Shown: piece after piece, positions 16,653-27,500 of the stretch
Layout of the letters: each line of letters begins with the position of its first letter
Numbering within the stretch: position 1 is the first letter of the stretch
NCBI RefSeq assembly: GCF_000421545.1
Contig: NZ_ATXF01000010.1
Location: forward strand, 62,001 to 126,000
Length of the DNA stretch: 64,000 nucleotides
Reading direction: 5' to 3'
Origin: Agromyces italicus DSM 16388
Lineage (GTDB): Bacteria > Actinomycetota > Actinomycetes > Actinomycetales > Microbacteriaceae
The notes under the pieces: model-generated
Databases searched by the model: none
What the model saw: the letters and a program-made list of their open reading frames with translations, nothing else
Told to the model about the DNA's origin: nothing
Program-made: the position numbers and the translations under genes

Positions 16653-17468
16653 GTGATGAGCTCAGCTCCGGTGTCGTACCGAGACGCGCATCCGCTGCAG
16701 CGGACGCCGTTCGCGAGATATCGGCATGCGCTGTGGCTGCTCACCACCCGCGACCTCAAGGTTCGCTACTCGACCTCGGCGCTCGGGTACATCTGGTCGG
16801 TGCTCGACCCGCTCGTCATGGCGGGCATCTACTGGTTCGTCTTCACCCAGGTGTTCGAGCGCACCGTCGGCCAGGTGCCATACATCGTCTTCCTGCTCAC
16901 CGCGCTCCTGCCGTGGATGTGGTTCAACGGCGCCGTCTCGGACTCGACCCGGGCGTTCCTGAAGGACGCGAAGCTCGTGCGCTCGACGATGATCCCCCGC
17001 ACGATCTGGGTGAACCGCATCGTGCTCTCGAAGGGCATCGAGTTCGTCTTCGCGCTGCCCGTGCTCGCGCTCTTCGCGATCGTGTTCCAGGCCGAACTCA
17101 GCTGGAAGGTGGTGTACTTCCCGCTCGCCGTGCTGCTTCAGGCGGTGCTCACCGCCGGCGTCTGCCTCATCGTGGCCCCGCTCGTCGTGTTCTTCCGCGA
17201 CCTCGAGCGCGCGGTGAAACTCGTCCTCCGCTTCCTCTTCTACGCGACACCGATCATCTACTCCACGACCGATCTGCCCGAGGGCATGCAGTTCTGGGCG
17301 GCCTTCAACCCGCTGTCGGGCATCTTCTCGCTCTACCGCGCCGCGTTCTTCCCCGAACAGCTCATCTGGTTCGAGGTGGCGGTCGCGGCGGTGATGTCGC
17401 TCGCGTTCCTCGCCGTCGGTCTCTGGGTGTTCCGTCTCTCCGAGCGACAGGTGCTGAAGGAGATCTGA
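16653..17468 (+). CDS. Polysaccharide/teichoic acid ABC exporter permease (Wzm/TagG-like)
   Basis: 271 residues, six membrane helices. The N-terminal LWLLTTRDLKVRYSTSALGY followed by IWSVLDPL is the classic amphipathic entry of Wzm/TagG ABC-2 permeases, which move undecaprenyl-linked polymers across the membrane. FFRDLERAVKLVLRFLFYATP and GLWVFRLSERQVLKEI are also typical. The start is set at GTG 16653, since TACGAT (16640-16645) ends seven bases before it and overlaps the alternative ATG at 16644. The stop overlaps the ATPase start by one base (TGATG), so the two form one exporter. Confidence 0.88.
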   Translation: MMSSAPVSYRDAHPLQRTPFARYRHALWLLTTRDLKVRYSTSALGYIWSVLDPLVMAGIYWFVFTQVFERTVGQVPYIVFLLTALLPWMWFNGAVSDSTRAFLKDAKLVRSTMIPRTIWVNRIVLSKGIEFVFALPVLALFAIVFQAELSWKVVYFPLAVLLQAVLTAGVCLIVAPLVVFFRDLERAVKLVLRFLFYATPIIYSTTDLPEGMQFWAAFNPLSGIFSLYRAAFFPEQLIWFEVAVAAVMSLAFLAVGLWVFRLSERQVLKEI

Positions 17469-18256
17469 TGACCGAGGCATCCGTTCGCGATGACGTCGCC
17501 CGGGGCGGCGCCGAACCGTTCGACATCCGTGTCGACGGGCTCGGCGTGCGCTTCCGACGCAACCGCCGCGGCCGTCGTTCCTTCAAGGACCTGCTCGCCG
17601 GCCGCCGCCGCCGCACCCGGCCCGGCGAATTCTGGGCGCTGCGCGACGTCTCGTTCGACGTGCGCCAAGGCGAGGCGATCGGCGTGGTGGGCCGCAACGG
17701 CCAGGGAAAGTCGACGCTGCTGAAGCTCGTCGCCGGGGTCATGCTGCCCGATGAGGGCTCGGTCACCGTCGGCGGCGGCGTGGCGCCCCTGATCGAGATC
17801 ACGGGCGGCTTCGTCGACGACCTCTCGGTGCGCGACAACGTCTACCTCACGGCCGGGCTGCACGGCATGTCGCGCACGCAGATCGACGCCCGGTTCGACG
17901 AGATCATCGGCTTCGCCGAGATCGGCGACTTCCTCGACACTCCGTACAAGCACCTCTCGAGCGGCATGAAGGTGCGCATCGCGTTCGCCGTGATCTCGCA
18001 GCTCGAGGAGCCGATCATGCTTGTCGACGAAGTGCTGGCCGTCGGCGACAAGGCCTTCCGAGAGAAGTGCTACGAGCGCATCGACGAGTTGCTCGCCGGT
18101 GGGCGCACGCTCTTCTTCGTCTCGCACAACGAGCGCGACCTGCGCCGATTCTGCACGCGCGGCCTCTACCTCGACAAGGGCGCCCTCGCGCTCGACGGCC
18201 CGATCGACGAGGTGCTCGCGCGGTACAACCGCGACTACGACACCGCGAAGAAGTAG
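17468..18256 (+). CDS. Polysaccharide/teichoic acid ABC exporter ATPase (Wzt/TagH-like)
   Basis: 262 residues. Walker A is GRNGQGKST (about residues 77-85), the signature is LSSGM, and Walker B runs into the family motif MLVDEVLAVGDKAF. The H-loop is FVSHNERD. The insertion LLAGRRRRTRPGEFWALRDV before Walker A is usual for Wzt/TagH. It lacks the C-terminal carbohydrate-binding domain of long Wzt proteins, as in O-antigen-independent and teichoic-acid-type exporters. It acts with the overlapping upstream permease. Confidence 0.9.
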   Translation: MTEASVRDDVARGGAEPFDIRVDGLGVRFRRNRRGRRSFKDLLAGRRRRTRPGEFWALRDVSFDVRQGEAIGVVGRNGQGKSTLLKLVAGVMLPDEGSVTVGGGVAPLIEITGGFVDDLSVRDNVYLTAGLHGMSRTQIDARFDEIIGFAEIGDFLDTPYKHLSSGMKVRIAFAVISQLEEPIMLVDEVLAVGDKAFREKCYERIDELLAGGRTLFFVSHNERDLRRFCTRGLYLDKGALALDGPIDEVLARYNRDYDTAKK

Positions 18257-18534
18257 CCGGGCGCCGCCGCGCCGCCGCGCCGCGCCCGGGCTGCCGCCGC
18301 GCGCTGGGGCTGCCGCCGCGCGCTGCCTCCGCCCCCCGGGCTGCCGCCGCGCGCTGGGGCTGCCGCCGCCCCTACACCCGTCGAGTCGCCGAAAACCGAT
18401 GCATACGGCGGGGTTTCGAGCAGTTTTCGGCGACTCGCTGAGCACGGCGGCGCGGCGGCGCGGCGGCGGCGCGGCCGGCGGCGCGGCGGCGCGGCCGGCG
18501 GCGCGGCGGCGCGGCGGCGCGGGCGAGCTCCTCC
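18257..18534. repeat. GC-rich repeat block with a long central hairpin
   Basis: 278 bases without a gene, between two convergent genes. The left part repeats GGGCTGCCGCCGCGCGCT-like units at least four times (about 18287-18372). The right part (about 18446-18532) is made of GGCGGCGCGGC/GGCCGGC units. The two halves are roughly complementary. In the middle, CGAGTCGCCGAAAAC (18382-18396) and its exact complement (18423-18437) form a 15-bp stem around 26 bases. It could act as a strong bidirectional terminator, or it may be a replication-slippage hotspot. Confidence 0.75.
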
Positions 18535-21500
18535 TCAGTCCGACGCGCAGATGAAGTCCTCGAAGTGGCCGGGGGTACCCGAGAACGCCTTGCCGGTGTT
18601 GTTCTTGAGATCCTTCGTGTACACGATCGCGGCCTCACGAGCGGCCGAGCCGTTCGCCTGCACGTCGCCGAGCGTCGGCGCCCCGTCGAAGTCGGCGCGG
18701 GCACCCGTCACGTACGCGAGCTTCTCGAGCCCGGCGAGGTTGTTCGGATCGATCTTGCGGACGTCGTTCCAGCCGCCGTACGCGGCGTTGCACGCCGTGT
18801 ACAGGTTGTAGGCACCGCCCCAGTCGAGCAGCTTGTCGCCGTCGTTCGGGCCGTTGGCCGAGACATCCGCCTGCAGCACGTCGCGGTCCCACCCGCCGTA
18901 CTGCCAGTCGGTGCCGTGGTGGTGCTGACGCGTCTCGGCGCGACCGGCGGTGCCCGCGCCCTCGGGGGCGGTGTCGGCATAGGCCTGCACCATCGTGAAC
19001 CATGAAGCGGGGTCGACGCCCGGTCGCGGCTGGTAGTCGATGACGTCGGCTCCGGCCTCGGTGGCGTTCGCACCGTAGCCGGCGAAGAGCACGTCGAGCC
19101 ACTCGCCGTTCGCACCGGGAGCGTTGCGACCGGGCAGGTCGGGCGAGCCGACCATCGGGTCGCCGCGCCCGCCCCACATCACGTCGGCTCCGTCGTCGCC
19201 GTAGGCGTAGTCGCCGCCCGAGTCGCCGTTCATGAGGTCGGCGCCCTCGCCGCCGTGCATCGAATCGTGTCCCGGCCCGCCGCGCATCCGGTCGGCACCG
19301 CCGGCGTCGTGCCCGTTCTTCACGAGCACCGAGCCGTCACGGTCGTGGCTGAGCGAGGTGCCGCGGTAGAGCGGGTGAGCCTCGAAGGGGTGCAGCACCG
19401 CGTCCTGCGCGCCCGCATCGGGACCGCCGAGGTTGATGCCCGGGGGGCCCTGACTCGTGTGCGTCAGGATGTCGGGGTCGCCGGCATCGCTGCCGTCGGT
19501 CTCGACGAAGCGCGTCTGCACGCCGCCGCGGTCGCCGACCATCGCATCCTCCCCCGCGCCGCCCCACATGGTGTCGTCGCCGAGCTCGCCGAACTGGTCG
19601 TCGGCTCCGTCCTCGCCGAACAGCCGGTCGTCGCCGTCCTGGCCCCACTGGCTGTCGTCGCCGTCGCCGGCGCCGGCGGAGATGAGCGGGTTCGTGCCGT
19701 TGCCGCCGAAGACGAGGTCGGCGCCCCAGACGCCCGCCGCGGCGGGCACGCCCACGTCGTAGCGGGTGACCTCGCGTTCGATCACGGCCGAGCCGTCGTC
19801 GGGCGGGTCGTTGTCGGGGTAGCGCTCCTCGTAGACGGCGTAGCTCGCGTCATCCTCTTCGCCCTCGACCGTGCGGATCAGTTCGCCGTTGTCGCCGAGC
19901 TGGAAGTCGGCCTCGCCGTCGCCGAAGAGCCAGTCGCCCGTGTCGCGGTGGCCGGCGAGGTTGGAGCCGCCGAACTGGTCGTCCTGTCCGTCGGCCTGCG
20001 CGGGGCCGACGAGGAAGGCACCGGTGCTCGGCGAACCGGGGAGCCCCGTCGGCTCGGCGGGCAGCGTCGGCAGCGTTCCGCCGACCTCGGGCGGCAGCGC
20101 GATCTCGCCGTACGTGTCGACCGGCCGGTCGCCGACGATGATGTCGGTATCGCCGTTGCCGTGCTGGAAGTCGGCGCCGCCGTCGCCGAACAGTGCGTCG
20201 CCGCCGTCCTGGCCGAACTCGGCATCGACCCCAGAACCGCCGTTCAGGATGTCGCGACCGAACTCGCTCGGGAAGGGCCCGTCGAGATCGTGGTAGACGA
20301 GGCCGCGCCTGGTCTCGACGCCGAGCTGGCTCGTGACGTAGTGGAACTCGTCGAGTGCCGGGTCGTCGAGCGCCGGGCAGCTCGCCGGCTCGAAGTCGAC
20401 GCCGGGCACGTCGCGCACGATGCACGCGTTGTCGCCGGCGAGCACGTCGGCGCCGCCGCCGCCCCAGAGCACGTCGCCCGAGTCGGGCTGGTCGGGGAAC
20501 GACGAACCGCCGATGACGTCGTCTTCGTCGGCGTTGCCCTCGAGCCAGTCGCCGTCCTGATCGCCCTCGACGAGGTCGTCGTCGGCGTCGCCCTTCACCC
20601 GGTCGTTGCCGCCCTCGCCGAACATGCGGTCGTTCTCGTGGTTGCCGCGCATGTAGTCGCCGCCCGAGACCTCGTCGAGGTCGGCGCCCGTCTTCTCGGT
20701 GTCGAGCAGGGTGACCTCGCGGAACACACCGCCCGTGACCGGGTCGGTCTGCCAGGCGTTCGGGTCGTCGGGGTCGGCGTGGCGCGTCAGCACCGCGTTG
20801 TCGCCCGTCATGACGTCGTCGAGGTCGTTGCCCTCCATCTCGAGCTCGCCCTCGTCGAGCGCGTGGTTGAACCCGTCTGGCTTCGCGAGCGGATTGACCG
20901 GCGAGGAACCGCCGATCAGGTCGTCGGCGCCGTCGGTGGAGTCATCGGCCGTGTGGTCGCTCTCCTCGTCGAAGCCGAAGATGCGGTCCTGCCCGCCGTT
21001 GCCCTCGAGGTGGTCGTCGTACGCGCCGCCGCGCAGGGTATCGGTGCCGTGGCCGCCGAAACCTCGATCGTCGCCGCCAGTCGACCACGGGGCATCCGCG
21101 GTGTCGAAGTCGCCCCAGATCAGGTCGTCGCCGCCCACGGTGGGTGCGACGAGCTCGATCGTCACCTCGGGCGAGCCCTTCGGGGTGCCGGGGGCCCAGC
21201 CGCCGGCCGGAGGCTGCACGTGGCGAGCCTCGGGGCTCATCGTGCCCTGGTCGCCGACGAGGTCGTCGGGGCCCGGACCGCCGACGAGGAAGTCACCGGC
21301 AAGCTCCCCGAACACCTGATCGTAGTCACCGGCGCCGTACAGCGTATCGACCTCGTCCTGCCCGTGCAGTTCGTCCTGGCCCGGTCCGCCGTCGCCGGTG
21401 TCCCTGCCGTAGGTCGATGAGTCGGCCGACGGCGAGAACGACACGTCGGAGTCGGAGGTGATGCCGGTCATTCCCGGTGTGATCGACACGTCGTCGCCGT

Positions 21501-24500
21501 AGAGCCGGTCGCGCTCGGTACCGCCCGTGAGCCGGTCGCCCGTGTCCTTTCCGGTCAGTCCGTAGTGTCCGCCGATCACGAGGTCGACGCCCTCCTGCCC
21601 GTCGACGGTGTCGGAGTCGGCGTTGCCGTACAGCACATCCTCGTCGGGGCCGCCTTGCACGACGTCGTTGCCGACATCGCCCCACGCCTCGTCGTCGCCG
21701 GTCTCGCCGTAGAGGTGATCGACGTCGGCGTTGCCGTGCAGCAGGTCGCGGCCGGCGCCGCCGGTGCCGGTGTCGTCGCCGCCCTCGCCGTAGACCTTGT
21801 CGTCGCCGTCGCCGCCGCCGAGACCGGGGTCGTTGCCGATGGGAGCGGCGTCATCGACCTTCGTCGAAAGCGCGCTCGGATGCGCGACCCGTGCGTCGAT
21901 CGCGATGCCGCCGGCGTGGGTCACGACACCGCTGATCGTGCCGTTGTCGCCGAGCACCATGTCGTCGCCGGCGCCGCCGTCGGCGCGGTCGTCGCCCGGC
22001 GTGGGAGCAGTGCCCGCGTCAGCACGCCCGTCGCCGACGAGGTTGTCGAGGCCCTCGTCGCCGAACAGCGAATCGTTGCCCGCTCCGCCCCAGACCTTGT
22101 CATCGTCGGGACCGCCACGGAGTTCGGGGTCGTTGTCGGCCTGGCCGTCGATCTTGTCGACGCCGGGGCCGCCGAACGCGCGGTCGCCGGACCTGCCGCC
22201 CCACAGGTCGTCGCCGCCGGCGCCGCCGTGGAGTTCGTCGTCGCCCGCATCGCCCTGGATGTGGTCGGCCGAAGTGTCCGCGTCCTGGTCGGGGATCCTC
22301 ATGCCGCCGTAGACCACGTCGTTGCCGCCGCCGCCGAAGAGGAAGTCAGCCCCGGGGCCGCCTTCGATCGTGTCGACGCCGCCCGCGTCGCCCTCGTTGC
22401 GTGCTCCGTTCGCAACGTTCGTGTCGGGGTTCGTGACGGTGCCATAGAGGGCGTCGCCGTAGACCTTGTCGGCACCCGACGAGCCCTGGATGGTATCGGC
22501 GTCGAGCCCCCCGATGATCAGGTCATCGCCGTCGACCGTCAGCGTGCCGGAGCCCGCCTTGGCCTTGTCGACCGGCTCGGTGCCGCCGAACAGGTGATCC
22601 ACGCCGGCGCCGCCGCTGACGGTGTCTTCGCCGAGGCCGCCGTCGATCGTGTCACCGTCGCCGTCTCCGTCGAGGATGTCGGTGCCGGGGCCGCCCGTGA
22701 TGTTGTCGTTGCCCGGGCCGCCGCACGCACGGTTCGCACCGGCGCCGAGATCGATCACGTCGGCGTCGGCCGTCGCATCGCCCGACGCCGGGCAGTTCTC
22801 CTCGCCGTTCATCACGTCGGGTCCGTCACCGCCGCGGTACTTGTCGGCGCCGACGCCCAGGTTGCCCGAGACGGGCGCGGTGAATGCCCACGAACCCGTC
22901 GGTGCGGGAACACCCGGGTCGCCCTCGGTCGGCTTCTCGTAGTCCTTGAGCGACCCCTTCTCACCCGCGGCGCCGCCGCCGAGGAAGGTGAACGAGTCGT
23001 TGCCGTTGCCCGAGTACAGCTCGATCGAGGTGCCGCGTTTCGTCTCGGTCGCGCCGAATGCGGTGATCACGAAGGTGTACTTGTGGTCGGTGGTGTCGGG
23101 GTGCTCGGTCGTCTGGCGCACCTCGTAGATCTCGTTGGGCTCGCCCGACTTCACGCCGCGCGTGTTGCCGGGACCGACGTTGAGCTTCAGCACGCCGTTC
23201 GGCTGCTCGATCGCGAGTTTCGGCTCGGCCGGCTTGTCGCTGCACGAGCTACTGAAGTCGAGCAGGGTGATCTCGGCCAGGTTCCAACTGTCCTCCCAGC
23301 CGAGCGGTGGCCAGCCGACCTGCACCGAGGCGTCGAGCGACGCCTTGAGACTGCCCTGGAAGTCGAACAGGCAGACCGGGTTCAGGATCTTCGGCCAGAT
23401 CTCGTCGAAGTACATGCGGCCGTCGGCCTGGGGCGTGTCGTTGAGGTTCAACCCGAAAGTCGCCGTGATGCCGCCCTCGACCTTGAACGACGCGATCACG
23501 ATCGAGAGCTTCGCGCCGGCCTTGATCGAGCCGCTCACGGTGAACTCGGGGATGTCTTTGCCCTCACCGTCGACATCGGCGAGGTACAGGCTCTGCAGGA
23601 ACGTGTCGCCGATCGCGGCGACCATGTCGGACGGAAGACCACCGGCCTTCACGATCTGCTCGCCCATGAGCCGGACGCCACGGGTCGAGATGCCCGCGCC
23701 GAACTGCGCCGAAGCGTTCACCTCGCCCGCGATGGTGATGTAGAGCACGCCGAAGAACGGCCCGAAGCTCGCCTCGTACGGCATGCGGATGGTGAGCGGG
23801 TCGGGCTGCCATTCGGCGATGCCGCAATCCTTGCCGATGAGCAGCGTCGCAAGGCACGACGGCTTGTCGAACATCTCGAACGTGAAGTCGCTGTCGGCCG
23901 GGTCGGTGACCTTGTCGTAACCCGTCACATCGCTCCCGAGCGTGGACTTCATGTCGGTGGCGAGCTGGGCGCCCTTCGCTTCGTCTGCTTCCTTGGAGGG
24001 AAGCGTGTTCGGCTTGATGAGCTCATCGGCCTGGTCGGACGTGCGCGGTGGGCCCTGCGCCGCGTCGCCCGAGATCTGGAGCTTCTCGAGGATCTCGATC
24101 GGCTGACCGTTCGCCGACGCCTGCGCCTTCTCGACGAAGTCGAGCAGCAGGTCGATGTCGCGCAGGAGGCTCAGGTCGACGTCGCCGAACTGTTCGGCGA
24201 GCGACGCGACCGTCACCGGATCGCCTCCGAAGAGCTCCGAGAGGTCGGTCAGCACCGGGATCGGACTGAACAGGAAGTCGCGCACGGGCTTAATCGGCTG
24301 CAGCACCGGGTCGAGCGCCTTGAGCACGCCGCCGAACAGCCGCTGGAACAGCTCGCCCGGGTTCACCCGGATGTGTTCGAGCGCGATCGTCGGGTCGCCG
24401 ACGCCGCTGTTGTCGAAGCTCCACTCGAGGGTGAAGTCGGCGGTGATCGTCGGCAATGAGTCGTTCACCGCCTCGAACCCCGGCTTGGCGACGCCGGTGT

Positions 24501-27500
24501 CGATGGTGAGGTGCGCGTTCGCCGATCCGTCGACGCGGGGCTCGCCGAGTACATCGGTGAGACCGCCGCTCAGCAGCTGGGTGAGCTTCAGCCGCTTCCA
24601 GCAGTAGGCGTCGGAGATGCCCGATCGGTAGTCGGCACCGAGCGTGCATGTCTGGCCGTCATCGACCTTGAGCCCGAGCTGCACGCCCGCTTCGATACCG
24701 GTCTTCTCGCCGTCGATCGCGGTCGCGGTCATGCCGAGGAAGCCGACGACGCCGGTGACCCGGCCTTCGTTCCCGGGCGTCCCGGGGTCGTCCTTCAACT
24801 CGACCGAGGCATGCACCCGCAGTTCTTGCGGGGTGCCGGCCGCGTCGTCGTCGGCCCATTGCGTCACGTCGACATCGGCGGGCACCGGGTTGTCGATCAA
24901 GTAGAAGCCGTCGTCGCGGGAGAGCCCGAAGCCGAGCTCGAGCCGCCAGCCGGCCTTCGCGATCGCCTTGGCGTCGAGCTTCAGCGGCAGGCCGTCGAGC
25001 CCGAAGCCGAGGTCGACCGGCTCGCCGTCGATGCAGTCGGCCGCGTTCGTGCAGTCGCTCACATCGGGGTTGCCCTGGCCGAGTTCCATCTCGACCGTCA
25101 CGTCTTCGAGATCGGTCGGCAACGCGCCCGGTGCGCACACCACGCCGCCGGTGCAGATGGGCACGATGCGGATGTCGCGAGCATTGACGTCAGTCGTGCC
25201 CGGGGCATCCCCTGTCGTGGTTTCGAAGCCCGCGACAGCGGGGTAGTCGCTGTCGATGAGTACCGGCCCGAAGTTCGCGAAGAGCTGGTCGCGCAGGCCG
25301 TTCGCCTCGAAGAGCAGTGCGTCGACATCGCTGCCGTTGAGCCCGGGAACCGGCTTCGCGATGAACGCCTTCGCGTCGGAGAGCCCCTTCGCGAACTTGC
25401 CGAGGTCTTCGCCGATGCCCGGCAGGCCGGACCCCGCGCTCGACGCGGCGATGGCCGCGTCGATGATCTTGCTGATCGCGGCGAGCCCGTCGCTCAGGCT
25501 GTCGAACGAGAAGTCCGAGGTGTCGATCGAGTCGAGCAGCCCCGCCGGAAGGCCGATGTCGGCGCCACCGCTGCCGAAGCTCCCGGTCACGAAGTCGTCG
25601 GCAGTCGGCGGAGTGGCGAGCGACGAGATGCCGACCGCACCCACCATCACGGGCATGGCGATGCACCCGAACTCGCCGGTCACGGCGGCCTCGCCCGGCA
25701 CCGGGCACGAGAACGGGTCGTCCTGTGTCGAGCTCAGTACTGCGGTCGGCGACCAGGCACCGAAGTCGACCGGTGAGTCGTCGGTCTGCGTCGCGTCGGT
25801 GACGGCGAACCGCGCGCCGAGTTCGAGGTAGCCCGCATGGCCGTCGCCGAGCGATGCCGAGAACGGCCCGGCCGTGACGCCGAACTTCAGCGTGCCGTCG
25901 TCGGGGGTGTCGAGCTTCGCCGAGAACGCGGCCGACGAGTCGCCGAGCATCTTCGGCGCCGAGGCCGCCTTCGTCAGCGGGATCATGACACCGAGCTTCA
26001 TCTCGCCATGGAGCGTCGCCTTCGGAATCCCGGTGACAGCACCCATCGACTTGCCGTCGCCGTCGAGGGCGAGCGGCAACTGCTGCTCGGCCGTCTTCTC
26101 GAACGCGAGCTTCACGTCGAGTCCGGAAGCGGTACCCGCCTCGAGGTCGCGCAGCCGCAGATCGAGTCTCGCCCCCGCAGGCAGCTTGCCTTCGACGGCG
26201 CGTTCGAGGGCACGGACATCGCCGGCCGACGCCGGGTCTCGCAGCCCGTCGAGAAGTTCGTCGATGCCGACGAGTCTGTCGAGAATCTCACCGGCGCTGA
26301 GGCCGAGCACCGGGATCTCGGTCGATGCGGCGCTCGCGACCTCGCCGACGGCTTGAGCGATGCCATCGATCGTGCGGCCTCGAAGTGCGTCGGTGACGAC
26401 GGCCTCGGGGTCGAGGTCGAGGCTCTTCAAGAGCCCGGCCGGCCGGTTGCCGTTCGTCGCGGCGAACGACAGAGCGGCACCCGCCGGGTTCGCGAAGGCC
26501 TCGCCCGCCACGTCGTAGGTGCCGGGGTCGTCGGTGAGTGCGGGCGACGTCGGCGAGACGTCCTGCCAAGTGCCGTCGGCGTTCACCCCGGGGGCGCTCA
26601 CCGACAGCTTCGCCTGCAGTTTGCCCGCGGCATCCGCCGTGTCGACGTCGTAGTCGGTGCCCGGCTTGGTGATCGCCTGCGCGAGTGCCTGCATCTGCGG
26701 CGTGCTCGTCGCCCCGCCGACGGCCGAGACGTCGACCGAGCCGGTCGGCTCGGATCCGTCGGGGACGAGCTTGTACTCGCCGCCGACCTTGGCGGGCACG
26801 AACCCGATCGAGCCTCGAGCTGCGATCGGCGCGGTCGCCGACTGCGTGAACGAGAGTTCCGCACCGTCGCCGACCTCGGCGCCGAAGCGCTCGTAGGGCA
26901 TCGGCGACTGGTCCTCGATCGCCGGCGTGCCCGGGTCGTCGGAGGCCGGCTGCGCTTCGCGGAGGTCGATCGTGATCGGCAGGTCGAGGTCGAAGCCCGT
27001 GCGCACGTCGGGGTCGCGCGCTGCGCCCTCATGGGCGACGCCGCGGAGGCCCGTCGTGCCGCGCAGTTGATCACCGGACGAGAACTGCGCCACCGACGAG
27101 TCGTCGGGAAGGTTGAGCGTCGTGGTCGTCGCATCTGCGAACGACCGATGGGCGGCGAGCCCGATGCGCATCGTCTCGGCCGCGCGGTCGAAGGTGACGG
27201 TCGGCGCGTCGCCGACTCCGTCGAGCGTCGCGAGCTCGGCGGCGAGTTCACCGACGGTCGACACGTGAATGACGATCTGCTGGCCGAGCTCCTTCGACGG
27301 GTCGACGGTGATGAGCTCCTCCGCGAGCGTGAAATAGGGGTCGCCCAGGTTCACGAGGTCGGAGAGGCGGCCGCCGGCGAGCGGCAGTTCCCGGTCGGCG
27401 CCGGGTGCGAGCTGCATCGTGCGCACGAGGTTGCCGTACTGCACGAGCCCCGACACGAGGTCCCCCGGTCCGAGCCGGCACGCCATCTCGAGTGCGTCGA

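Noticed and set aside
18287-18532. Possible CRISPR-like array of repeats
   Set aside because: Units are short, GC-only and contiguous, with no regular unique spacers and no cas genes.
19255-24459. Two very long plus-strand open frames (721 and 964 codons) opposite the RTX gene
   Set aside because: They are complements of the Gly/Asp repeat codons; composition is Val/Ala/Arg monotonous and no ribosome binding site or motif exists.
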